A stretch of 6,534 nt of DNA, taken from an uncultured Bacteroidota bacterium (GTDB taxonomy: Bacteria > Bacteroidota > Bacteroidia > Chitinophagales > S012-47). Positions within the stretch are counted from its first letter, which is position 1; each line of letters starts with the position of its first letter. Shown one piece after another: positions 1 through 6,282 of this stretch. The position numbers and the translations under genes are program-made. The notes beneath the pieces were generated by a model, which worked only from the letters and a program-made list of their open reading frames with translations, was not told where the DNA came from and made no database searches. The DNA is taken from positions 1 through 6,534 of the forward strand of contig CAJXXO010000152.1 in NCBI GenBank assembly GCA_913062655.1, in the 5' to 3' direction.

Positions 1-1767
1 GAGAAAGGCGTTCTGCGGCACTTCTACCTTTCCGATAGAGCGCATTTTCTTTTTACCCTTTTTCTGCTTTTCCAGCAGCTTACGCTTTCGTGTGATATCT
101 CCGCCATAACATTTAGCGGTAACATCTTTGCGCATGGCACTAATGGTCTCCCGGGCTATGATCTTGGCGCCAATGGCCGCTTGAATGGCGATCATAAACT
201 GTTGGCGGGGGATCAATTCCTTGAGCTTCTCACACAATCTTCGACCAAACTCATACGCTTTGTCCCGGTGAATAAGTGCAGATAAGGCATCTACGTTTTC
301 GCCATTTAGTTTGATGTCCAACTTCACCAGGTGGCTGGAGCGATACCCGATCATGTGGTAGTCGAAGGAGGCGTAGCCTTTAGAGATGGACTTCAGCTTA
401 TCGTAAAAGTCAAATACGATTTCTGCCAGGGGCATTTCAAAGGTCAACTCTACCCGTGTCGGTGTAAGGTACACTTGGTTAATGATCTCGCCTCGCTTAT
501 CAAGACAGAGGGTCATAATGGGGCCAATGAATTCGGGTTTAGAGATGATCTGTGCCTTGATATACGGTTCTTCCACCCGCTCCAAGGCGCCCGAATCGGG
601 TAGATCTGATGGGTTGTGAACGGTCACCTCTTCGCCATTGGTTTTGTAGGCAAAGTAAGACACGTTGGGGACGGTGGTAATCACCGTCATGTCGTACTCC
701 CGTTCCAAACGTTCCTGGATGATCTCCAGGTGCAGCATGCCGAGAAAACCGCAACGAAATCCGAAGCCCAGTGCAATAGAAGTTTCCGGCTCGAAGGTCA
801 GTGAAGCATCGTTCAGTTGGAGCTTTTCCAGGCTATCGCGTAAATCTTCATAGTCATCGGAGTCAACAGGATAGATACCGGCAAAGACCATGGGCTTCAC
901 CTCTTCGAATCCCTTGATAGGGGATGGACAGGGATTATCTACGGTAGTGATGGTATCACCCACCTTCACCTCGCGCGAATCTTTGATGCCTGTTATAATG
1001 TAGCCTACATTACCTGCCTCTATTTCCTTTGTGGGAAACATATTTAACCGCAGCACACCAATCTCATCAGCCGTATATTCTTCATCTGTATGAAAAAACT
1101 TGATGGCATCTCCTTTCTTCAATGTACCATTGAAAAGCCGGAAGTAAGCGATTACGCCCCGGTAGCTGTTGAACATTGAGTCGAAGATCAAGGCTTGCGT
1201 AGGTGCTTTAGGGTCTCCCACGGGAGGTGGAATGCGGTCAATGATTTGTTCCAGTATGTAGGGAACCCCTTCACCGGTTTTACCACTGGCGGGTAGAATA
1301 TCTTCAAGGTCACAGCCTATGAGGTCCATGATTTGATCGCACACTTCCTCTACCATAGCACCATCCATGTCGATCTTGTTAACCACGGGAATAATCTCCA
1401 GGTCATGTTCCAGGGCCAGGTAAAGGTTGGATATGGTCTGTGCTTGCACACCTTGTGAAGCGTCAACGAGTAATAAGGCGCCCTCGCAGGCTTTGATGGC
1501 TCGCGATACCTCGTAGGAGAAGTCTACGTGACCAGGGGTGTCAATGAGGTTCAACGTATAGGCCTGGCCATTCTTTTCATAGTGCATCTGAATGGCGTGA
1601 CTCTTGATCGTAATCCCTCGCTCACGCTCCAAGTCCATACTGTCGAGTACCGTGTCTTGCATTTCCCGCTCGGATACGGTGCGGGTCAGCTCTAACATAC
1701 GGTCTGCCAGGGTACTTTTACCGTGGTCAATGTGAGCGATGATACAGAAGTTGCGATATTGTTGCAT
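1..1767 (-). CDS. lepA: Elongation factor 4 (LepA), ribosome-associated translational GTPase, 3' end cut by window
   Basis: EF4/LepA is a ribosome-binding GTPase of the EF-G family. It has been linked to back-translocation, ribosome assembly and translation under ionic stress, and it acts in the cytoplasm or at the membrane. Reading leftward from ATG at 1767 gives 589 codons with no stop. The G-domain motifs are all visible: AHIDHGKST (P-loop, residues 11-19), ERGITI (switch I, 49-54), DTPGH (switch II, 76-80), NKID (130-133) and a G5 motif SGKTG. Domain II, the EF-G-like domains and the LepA-specific C-terminal domain follow. The last visible residues (RKRKLLEKQKKGKKK, then a segment ending PQNAFL) match the conserved LepA tail, so only about 6-8 residues lie beyond the left edge. 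The start is fixed by the conserved opening MQQYRNFCIIAHIDHG. The gene is divergent from the membrane-protein pair at 1902. Identification is very secure. Confidence 0.98.
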   Translation of the reverse strand, partial: MQQYRNFCIIAHIDHGKSTLADRMLELTRTVSEREMQDTVLDSMDLERERGITIKSHAIQMHYEKNGQAYTLNLIDTPGHVDFSYEVSRAIKACEGALLLVDASQGVQAQTISNLYLALEHDLEIIPVVNKIDMDGAMVEEVCDQIMDLIGCDLEDILPASGKTGEGVPYILEQIIDRIPPPVGDPKAPTQALIFDSMFNSYRGVIAYFRLFNGTLKKGDAIKFFHTDEEYTADEIGVLRLNMFPTKEIEAGNVGYIITGIKDSREVKVGDTITTVDNPCPSPIKGFEEVKPMVFAGIYPVDSDDYEDLRDSLEKLQLNDASLTFEPETSIALGFGFRCGFLGMLHLEIIQERLEREYDMTVITTVPNVSYFAYKTNGEEVTVHNPSDLPDSGALERVEEPYIKAQIISKPEFIGPIMTLCLDKRGEIINQVYLTPTRVELTFEMPLAEIVFDFYDKLKSISKGYASFDYHMIGYRSSHLVKLDIKLNGENVDALSALIHRDKAYEFGRRLCEKLKELIPRQQFMIAIQAAIGAKIIARETISAMRKDVTAKCYGGDITRKRKLLEKQKKGKKKMRSIGKVEVPQNAFL

Positions 1768-1901
1768 AGGCGGGTCAAAAATACGCAAATGAGGTATAGA
1801 TTAAGCGTGAAAAGATAACAACCGGAAAATGGAACCGTTTAGTCGCAGGAATAGGATGGTACAAGGATTTTCACGAACTTTAATAGATAAAAACCTTTCA
1901 T
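1768..1901. other. Divergent intergenic region between lepA and the membrane-protein pair
   Basis: This 134-nt spacer must hold promoters for both directions. The minus-strand -7 candidate is at 1776-1783. No TAnnTTTG match within one mismatch was found on the plus strand for the gene starting at 1902. Its leader is A/T-rich just before the ATG, with an A run around 1889-1893, as is common where Shine-Dalgarno sequences are not used. No hairpin terminator, repeat or RNA gene was recognised. Confidence 0.6.
1776..1783 (-). promoter_or_regulatory. Candidate -7 promoter element for lepA (TAnnTTTG type)
   Basis: Read on the minus strand this is TATTTTTG, an exact match to the Bacteroidota -7 consensus TAnnTTTG. 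No good -33 TTTG/TTG lies 18-20 nt upstream; the bases there are CTT-like at best. The element ends only 8 nt before the lepA ATG, so initiation here would give a leaderless or nearly leaderless mRNA. A longer-leader start further upstream is not excluded. Confidence 0.4.
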
Positions 1902-2408
1902 ATGAGTACCGAACACCTACCTGCCCGAAATGAGTTCTATCGATCACCGGAATTCATCGCTTCTGTAATCGTCATTATTGTTTTTCTATTCGACTGGCTG
2001 CCTTTTTTCCACCTGGATGCCCTTTTGGTAGAACGTAAAATGTCAGGTCTGGGGACGCTGGAGGTATTTACAGAATACTTATCCTTTGTCTACTATTTCT
2101 TTTACCTCATCCCAATTGCTGCCGTGTATTTGGCTATTCGTCCCTTTTTGAAAGAAGGACCTGCCACTGCCTATGCCTGGGTAGGGAAATACATCGTTTT
2201 TGGCGGCTTAACCCTATTTTTTGTATTCAAGCTTATCGGTTTGGGTGAACTGAGTGGTGGCTTGGGCGGACTTGGGTTTGGCTTCTACATCGCCTGGGTC
2301 GCGAGTTGGTTTTTGCCATTCGAGCAGAAAATGCTGGAACTGGTGCAAAGAGGACGCGAAAAAGTAGAGGATGCAACAAAGCAGGGGGCTACCTCTAAAG
2401 AGCAGTAA
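1902..2408 (+). CDS. Predicted four-helix integral membrane protein, function unknown
   Basis: A 168-residue hydrophobic protein that I do not recognise as a named family. Four membrane segments are evident at about residues 18-36, 60-80, 96-114 and 122-140, with a charged, probably cytoplasmic tail (about 141-168, rich in E, K, Q and R). The first helix runs into FLFDWLPFF, and the loop after it carries a K-M-S-G-L stretch (46-50). This resembles a layout common in small bacterial membrane proteins, where an aromatic/proline exit from helix 1 is followed by a short outer loop with SG. A glycine-rich stretch (GELSGGLGGLGFGF, 115-128) leads into helix 4. No catalytic or metal-binding motif is visible. 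The ATG at 1902 is the first good start and follows an A-rich leader. The 3' end overlaps the next gene by 38 nt, suggesting co-transcription and translational coupling. Confidence 0.85.
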   Translation: MSTEHLPARNEFYRSPEFIASVIVIIVFLFDWLPFFHLDALLVERKMSGLGTLEVFTEYLSFVYYFFYLIPIAAVYLAIRPFLKEGPATAYAWVGKYIVFGGLTLFFVFKLIGLGELSGGLGGLGFGFYIAWVASWFLPFEQKMLELVQRGREKVEDATKQGATSKEQ

Positions 2409-2811
2409 GGTATTACTGGGGCTATCTACGGTCCTTCTGGTTGGGGCCTTTTTCTTTCCCTGGGTGCAACTGGAAGTTGTTCCGGTACAGGGCCGCTTTT
2501 TGCCAGAGCTTGTAGCTGAGCAGTTTGGTAAAGGGTCGGTGTGGCATCTATCATCGTATCTTCTGTACGGTCTGGCTGTGTGGGCCGTTATTGTATTCTG
2601 GCGAGTGGTATTCCGTTACTCTATTCGCTGGTGCTTTTGGGACCTGCTAATAGCCGGTATCGGTGTGCTTACCTGGGCAAGTCTGTCTTACTACGCACTG
2701 TTCAGCGCCCTTACCTTTCAGTTGAAATGGGGAGTAGTATTGGCGATGGGTGCCTGGCTCACAGCGTTGTTGTGCAAGCGATTTACCAGCGAAACCGTAG
2801 CTGCGCCTTGA
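2371..2811 (+). CDS. Predicted four-helix integral membrane protein, second gene of the pair, function unknown
   Basis: A 146-residue hydrophobic protein, not recognised as a named family. Membrane segments lie at about 13-33, 62-82, 90-111 and 119-134, with short polar ends. Helix 1 ends in FFFPWVQLEV, similar in position and character to FLFDWLPFFHLD in the upstream protein. The loop of about 30 residues before helix 2 is also of similar length, so the two may be distant paralogs. The ATG at 2371 lies inside the upstream gene in another frame (38-nt overlap including its stop). It is kept as the start because no other ATG, and no evident alternative start, precedes the first helix. An AGAGG directly abuts the ATG, too close for a normal ribosome-binding site. 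At its 3' end the gene overlaps the convergent barrel gene by 29 nt. Confidence 0.82.
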   Translation: MQQSRGLPLKSSKVLLGLSTVLLVGAFFFPWVQLEVVPVQGRFLPELVAEQFGKGSVWHLSSYLLYGLAVWAVIVFWRVVFRYSIRWCFWDLLIAGIGVLTWASLSYYALFSALTFQLKWGVVLAMGAWLTALLCKRFTSETVAAP

Positions 2812-4870
2812 TTTCTGTTTGTCGGTTTCCTTCGATCTGGTTTAATCCACTGCCAATGGTTTCGGCATAGGGAAAACGGAACTGTGCTACCCGCACCCAG
2901 GCTTCTACGAAATCTGTAGGCTCCCAGTTTAGCAGTACGTACCATCGTGCACCTTCGCCATTGTAAGCCGGGATAGAAAAGCTATACAATACATCTTGTT
3001 CGTAGGCGTAAATACGTGTATTGAAGCTTTCCGTATCAAAGAGGGCAAACCGGGTGCTTAGGCTGAGAGGTAGTTTTGAAAAGTCGTAGCGCACGTCTTG
3101 GTAAAGCATATATCCTTCTTCACGTAGGTCTTCCCCATCATTGAACAGGCTATACACTAATCGGCTGCGGATAGATAATTGCCGGTTAACATCTTTGGCC
3201 AGATGTAGCCTTAGTTCTGACCGAGCCGTAGGTACCAGGTAATCCATGGCCGTTTCATTCTGGCTTCTGTTTTGCCACTTCACCTCATGTCGAGCACGGA
3301 AGTAAACCTCTGAGCCCCAGCCCAGATTATAGGTGAGCTGCCCCAGGTATTCTACACCATGGCTTGGAGCATCAGACCGGAATCGTAGCCAGGGATGCCG
3401 GTACAGATCGACAAAACCAGACAAGCGCAACTTCCTGCTGAGCTCCGTACTTAGCCCCAGATAGATGCCGGTTTCATTTTCTACCGTAGTCGACTCGCCA
3501 AAGGCGTTGCTGTACAAACTTTGATAGTCTTTATCGTAGTGACGGAATACGGCACTAAAGGCGGTTTTGTGGTCAAGGTTGAAGGTAATGCCATTCAAGG
3601 TAGCCCAGCCGCTGCCCAGGCTGTGGGCTGTTTCGCCAAACAATAGAATATTGCGGTAGAGGCCGGTGTAGTGAAGGCCGATATTGGTGAGCGCATCGCC
3701 ATTGAAGCGAAATTGACTGTAGGGCCGCTGCGTAGGGGTGAGGTCGGCATCCAGTCGGGTATGAGCGAGGGTGAGGCCTATGTCTACAAACTCACCTTCG
3801 TATTTCAACTCACCGCCCGTTACCCATTCTTGTATGGCATCCTTATCGGCCAATTCATTGGGGGTACGGTGATACCCAGTGATTTGCAGGGAGGTGAAGC
3901 CCAGCACCTCATTGTCGAGGGTGTCTACGTCATCTACGTTTCCGTCCACGGCTTTACGACTTACGAAAGCTGTGGCATTTATTTTGGGCGCAATAGCGTA
4001 GGTGGCTGCCCCGCCCCGAAAGTATAGGGCTTCATTTACGGAGGTGTAGGGACGCACTGTAAAGCTGTTTCGTTTCACTTGCAAGGGGTAGGGGCTTTTG
4101 TTGAAGCCAAAGCCGCTCCACACCACCAATCCTTGTCCAAAGTTGATGGCATAATCGCCAATAGCTAAGGCTTTCAGCTTCCCGATATCCTGTACATAAG
4201 CATGAAAGCTGGCAAAGTCAGGCCCGCGCTGAATGGTATCGAGGAAGGGTTCTCCCGGGTCCTTTTCCAGCGTGAATCCTGCGCTAACATTTCGGGAGTA
4301 CCTGAACTGATAGCGCATATACAAACGCTCCGGTCTTCCCAGATAGCGTTGTCGATCTACAGTGTCTGGCAGGGTATAGCCCAACTGCGGCTCAAGGATG
4401 CGCTGATACCGAAGAAAAAGCTGCTGCCGGTTGTACCGCCATACATTACGCCAACGGAAGGTGCGCTCGCGATCTGCATCCACGGTGGTAAAAGGCATAA
4501 GCTGTGCAATGGTCTCAAGGTTAAAAAAGGGTACGGCTTGCAGTTCATAAGGTGTGAGCAAATCGCCAAATCGCCTGCGGTACTGAATCAATGCCGATAT
4601 CTGTTGATCCGAAAGCAGGCGCAACTCCTGCAGTTCGGTAATGGTAGCCGTATTCAGGTTCAGAGGATCAGTCTGCAGTATCTCCAAATACTCCGTGTAG
4701 GTATCGAAATCAAACTCTGTTTCGGTTGATTCTACCACATCTTCCAGCAAGAGATCTTGTACGGGCTCACCAGGCACTTGTGCGACCACTATACCTGGGG
4801 CGGTCAGGGAAAGTACGTACATGAAATACGTGAAAGTGCGTATTGTGATGTGACGGAGATGTGGAGACAT
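2783..4870 (-). CDS. Secreted helix-hairpin-helix / outer-membrane beta-barrel fusion protein
   Basis: A protein of about 695 residues. A signal peptide (residues 1-30, cleavage likely after GIVVA) is followed by an acidic linker. Next comes a ComEA-like helix-hairpin-helix region at about 70-130, opening NLNTATITELQEL, with a second repeat around ELQAVPFFNLETIAQL. From about 140 to the end the protein is a long run of alternating aromatic/polar strands typical of an outer-membrane barrel, ending QLRFRW with the terminal aromatic residue of a beta-signal. The location is therefore likely the outer membrane, with the HhH part in the periplasm. The hairpins lack the usual GIG glycines (LRLLSD and VPFFNL instead), so DNA binding is doubtful and the fold may serve as a plug or protein-contact module. 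ATG 4870 is preferred because it gives the neatest signal peptide; ATG 4879 and TTG 4891 are in-frame alternatives. The gene is divergent from the small gene at 4897. The barrel call is firm; the role is unknown. Confidence 0.88.
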   Translation of the reverse strand: MSPHLRHITIRTFTYFMYVLSLTAPGIVVAQVPGEPVQDLLLEDVVESTETEFDFDTYTEYLEILQTDPLNLNTATITELQELRLLSDQQISALIQYRRRFGDLLTPYELQAVPFFNLETIAQLMPFTTVDADRERTFRWRNVWRYNRQQLFLRYQRILEPQLGYTLPDTVDRQRYLGRPERLYMRYQFRYSRNVSAGFTLEKDPGEPFLDTIQRGPDFASFHAYVQDIGKLKALAIGDYAINFGQGLVVWSGFGFNKSPYPLQVKRNSFTVRPYTSVNEALYFRGGAATYAIAPKINATAFVSRKAVDGNVDDVDTLDNEVLGFTSLQITGYHRTPNELADKDAIQEWVTGGELKYEGEFVDIGLTLAHTRLDADLTPTQRPYSQFRFNGDALTNIGLHYTGLYRNILLFGETAHSLGSGWATLNGITFNLDHKTAFSAVFRHYDKDYQSLYSNAFGESTTVENETGIYLGLSTELSRKLRLSGFVDLYRHPWLRFRSDAPSHGVEYLGQLTYNLGWGSEVYFRARHEVKWQNRSQNETAMDYLVPTARSELRLHLAKDVNRQLSIRSRLVYSLFNDGEDLREEGYMLYQDVRYDFSKLPLSLSTRFALFDTESFNTRIYAYEQDVLYSFSIPAYNGEGARWYVLLNWEPTDFVEAWVRVAQFRFPYAETIGSGLNQIEGNRQTEIKAQLRFRW

Positions 4871-4873
4871 TTG
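4842..4873 (+). promoter_or_regulatory. Candidate promoter for the small secreted-protein gene
   Basis: ATTG at 4842-4845 (3 of 4 to the -33 TTTG) lies 20 nt before GACATTTG at 4866-4873, one mismatch from TAnnTTTG. The expected start near 4880 would give a leader of about 17 nt before ATG 4897. The element lies inside the start region of the divergent barrel gene. Confidence 0.4.
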
Positions 4874-4888
4874 AAACATCACTAAAAC

Positions 4889-4896
4889 CAAAAATT
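4889..4896 (-). promoter_or_regulatory. Weak candidate -7 element for the HhH/barrel gene
   Basis: On the minus strand this reads AATTTTTG, one mismatch from TAnnTTTG. No -33 match is seen 19-21 nt upstream, which would fall inside the divergent coding region. The expected start near 4882 is compatible with ATG 4879 or 4870 but not with TTG 4891. The upstream minus-strand gene could instead supply transcription by read-through. Confidence 0.22.
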
Positions 4897-5304
4897 ATGA
4901 AAACGGTACTCGTATTGCTCTCCCTGTTTGCTACCACTTGGGCCTGGTCGCAAAAAGGAGAAGTATGGCCCATTTACTCGAGTCAAACTTTTGACCTGGA
5001 TAAGGACTTTCAGATCACAAAGGAATATGAGGTGAAAAATGTGGCGGGTTACTTCATGTTTCTGAACAACAATGAATTCTTTCACGTCACGGATAATATC
5101 ACAAGCTTGTATAAGATCATTAAGCGAAAGGAAGGCGAGACGGATGTGGTTTATACTGCTGTTAGTGAAGCGGGCAATGTGTATACCTTTTCGTTTGACA
5201 AGACCAAGAAGGATGTGATACTGTTTAGCGAAAAGGGCTTTGGCAACTATTACAAGGTACTCACACCTTACGTCACCACCGTTTTTGACAATGTCAACCA
5301 GTAG
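4897..5304 (+). CDS. Small secreted protein, function unknown
   Basis: A 135-residue protein with a clear signal peptide: MKTVLVLLSLFATTWAWS, with A-W-S before the predicted cleavage at about residue 18, then QKGEVW. There is no lipobox cysteine, and the protein contains no cysteine at all. The mature part, about 117 residues, is soluble and rich in K, D, T, F, Y and V. It reads like a small beta-rich periplasmic or exported domain, but I recognise no family. ATG 4897 is chosen over the in-frame GTG at 4861 because it sits directly before the signal peptide and behind an A-rich leader. The extra 12 residues from the GTG would add an unusual N-terminal extension. The gene is divergent from the HhH/barrel gene (26-nt gap) and convergent with the barrel gene at 5307-6137 (2-nt gap). 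An antisense reading frame spans it completely and is judged a shadow. Confidence 0.82.
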   Translation: MKTVLVLLSLFATTWAWSQKGEVWPIYSSQTFDLDKDFQITKEYEVKNVAGYFMFLNNNEFFHVTDNITSLYKIIKRKEGETDVVYTAVSEAGNVYTFSFDKTKKDVILFSEKGFGNYYKVLTPYVTTVFDNVNQ

Positions 5305-5306
5305 CC

Positions 5307-6137
5307 TCATAGCTGTTGGTTTTTATCTTTAGCAAACGTATATCGTAGACTGAGCATAGGGGTGCTACCCAACAAGGGGTGGTAGGCATAGGCCAAATCC
5401 ATCCACAAGGGGTCGATCTGTATGCCTAGTCCGAAGGTAAATTGCACCGGTTGAGTCATGGTGCCTGCTCGAAGTATGAGCCATTCCAGTGGTTCATACT
5501 CAATGCCGCCTCGTATGGAAAGACCGCTATCCCACTCCTGTTGGGCTTCCAGAAACATGCGCACGGTGGCTGTACTTGCATAGCGTAAACCGAGACTCAT
5601 GGTCGTGGGTACAGGGTTTTCCCCTTCCACAAGTTCTACCTGCATCGGATTAAAGGTATGTGCCGATAGCCATAGGTCGTCACTGATGGCATACAGCATG
5701 CTCAGCTCCACGGTGAATGTGGTGAAGTTGCCATACTCTGCCATCCTTGTACTCAGCATATCAAAGCTGGCACCAATGGAAAAGTTGCGGGCGAGTTTTC
5801 GGCCATAGGCCAATCGAAACTGTTGTTCATTGTAGGCTTCAAAGCCAAAGTAAGAGGCACTGAGCCCAAAACTTCCGGCATTCGTGGGCAACACACCACT
5901 GAAGCTAGCGAAATCCACCCCTTCAACCAGGAAGGCCCGTTGGCCGAAAACACCTACTTCAGCATGCTCCATAAAGGCCATAGCCGCCTGGTTATTGGCT
6001 GGAGCAAAGGCGTTCAGCGTAGAAAGCCTGGTGAATCCTTTTCCGGCATTACCCGCACCCAAAGTCACAGGCTCATGGTTTTGTCCTACACCGAGTAGCG
6101 GCAAAAACAGCACGAGCAGAAAGAAAATCCTTTGCAT
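5307..6137 (-). CDS. Outer-membrane beta-barrel protein, PorV/PorQ- or FadL-like
   Basis: A 276-residue protein with a signal peptide (MQRIFFLLVLFLPLLGVG, cleavage near residue 18-19). The mature start, TLGAGNAGKGFTRLSTLNAF, and the following NNQAAMAF resemble the GA-rich opening and the plug-like 'NPA' segment of the Bacteroidota PorV/PorQ family (part of, or related to, the type IX secretion system) and of FadL-like porins. Repeated amphipathic strands follow, such as SFGLSASYFGFEAY and RNFSIGASFDML. The barrel closes with TPMLSLRYTF, a typical last strand, followed by an eight-residue polar tail (AKDKNQQL). The protein is shorter than classical PorV or FadL, so it is placed only at the superfamily-like level; a type IX role is not shown. 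The ATG at 6137 directly precedes the signal peptide. The stop lies 2 nt from that of the convergent small secreted gene, leaving no room for a separate terminator. Confidence 0.85.
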   Translation of the reverse strand: MQRIFFLLVLFLPLLGVGQNHEPVTLGAGNAGKGFTRLSTLNAFAPANNQAAMAFMEHAEVGVFGQRAFLVEGVDFASFSGVLPTNAGSFGLSASYFGFEAYNEQQFRLAYGRKLARNFSIGASFDMLSTRMAEYGNFTTFTVELSMLYAISDDLWLSAHTFNPMQVELVEGENPVPTTMSLGLRYASTATVRMFLEAQQEWDSGLSIRGGIEYEPLEWLILRAGTMTQPVQFTFGLGIQIDPLWMDLAYAYHPLLGSTPMLSLRYTFAKDKNQQL

Positions 6138-6157
6138 AGGTGTATTGTATAGGTTAC

Positions 6158-6188
6158 CAAATTAATGATAACCAGTACTATTCCCACA
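6158..6188 (-). promoter_or_regulatory. Candidate promoter for the PorV/FadL-like barrel gene
   Basis: On the minus strand, TGTG (6188-6185) lies 19 nt before TTAATTTG (6165-6158), one mismatch from TAnnTTTG. The start would fall near 6150, about 13 nt before the ATG. An imperfect inverted repeat (GGTTACC at 6152-6158, GATAACC at 6167-6173, one mismatch) brackets the -7 element and could be an operator, or chance. Confidence 0.35.
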
Positions 6189-6216
6189 TACCGTGTTTGA
6201 AAAAAACATAAAGATT

Positions 6217-6249
6217 ATTGGCTTGATGATGGGGTAAACCCTATTTTTG
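6217..6249 (+). promoter_or_regulatory. Promoter for hppA (Bacteroidota -33/-7 type)
   Basis: TATTTTTG at 6242-6249 is an exact TAnnTTTG match. ATTG at 6217-6220 (3 of 4 to TTTG) lies 21 nt upstream. The predicted start, around 6255, would leave a leader of about 27 nt before ATG 6283. This is the best promoter candidate in the window. Confidence 0.55.
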
Positions 6250-6282
6250 GCGGCTGATTCATAAAACTTAAACAATAGGGAG

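Noticed and set aside
331..853. Several plus-strand and minus-strand open frames of 60-90 codons within lepA.
   Set aside because: They overlap a highly conserved, uninterrupted lepA frame and have no recognisable protein features.
1270..1300. The LepA G5 motif reads SGK instead of the common SAK.
   Set aside because: An alanine-to-glycine change at this position is conservative, and I recall it as common in Bacteroidota LepA. All other GTPase motifs are intact, so loss of function is not indicated.
4202..4729. A 175-codon plus-strand open frame inside the HhH/barrel gene.
   Set aside because: It is antisense to a clearly coding barrel gene and shows no signal peptide, domain or recognisable motif.
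4861..4896. Possible upstream GTG start adding 12 residues to the small secreted protein.
   Set aside because: The extension would put charged residues before a complete signal peptide, and it overlaps the candidate promoter. ATG 4897 has an A-rich leader and fits better.
4882..5310. A 142-codon minus-strand open frame that starts with an ATGA overlap on the stop of the barrel gene and ends next to the HhH/barrel gene, tiling the gap exactly.
   Set aside because: It runs codon-in-register antisense to the plus-strand gene 4897-5304, which has a clean signal peptide and natural codon use. An open antisense frame only requires that gene to lack TTA, CTA and TCA codons. The minus product has no signal, domain or sensible composition.
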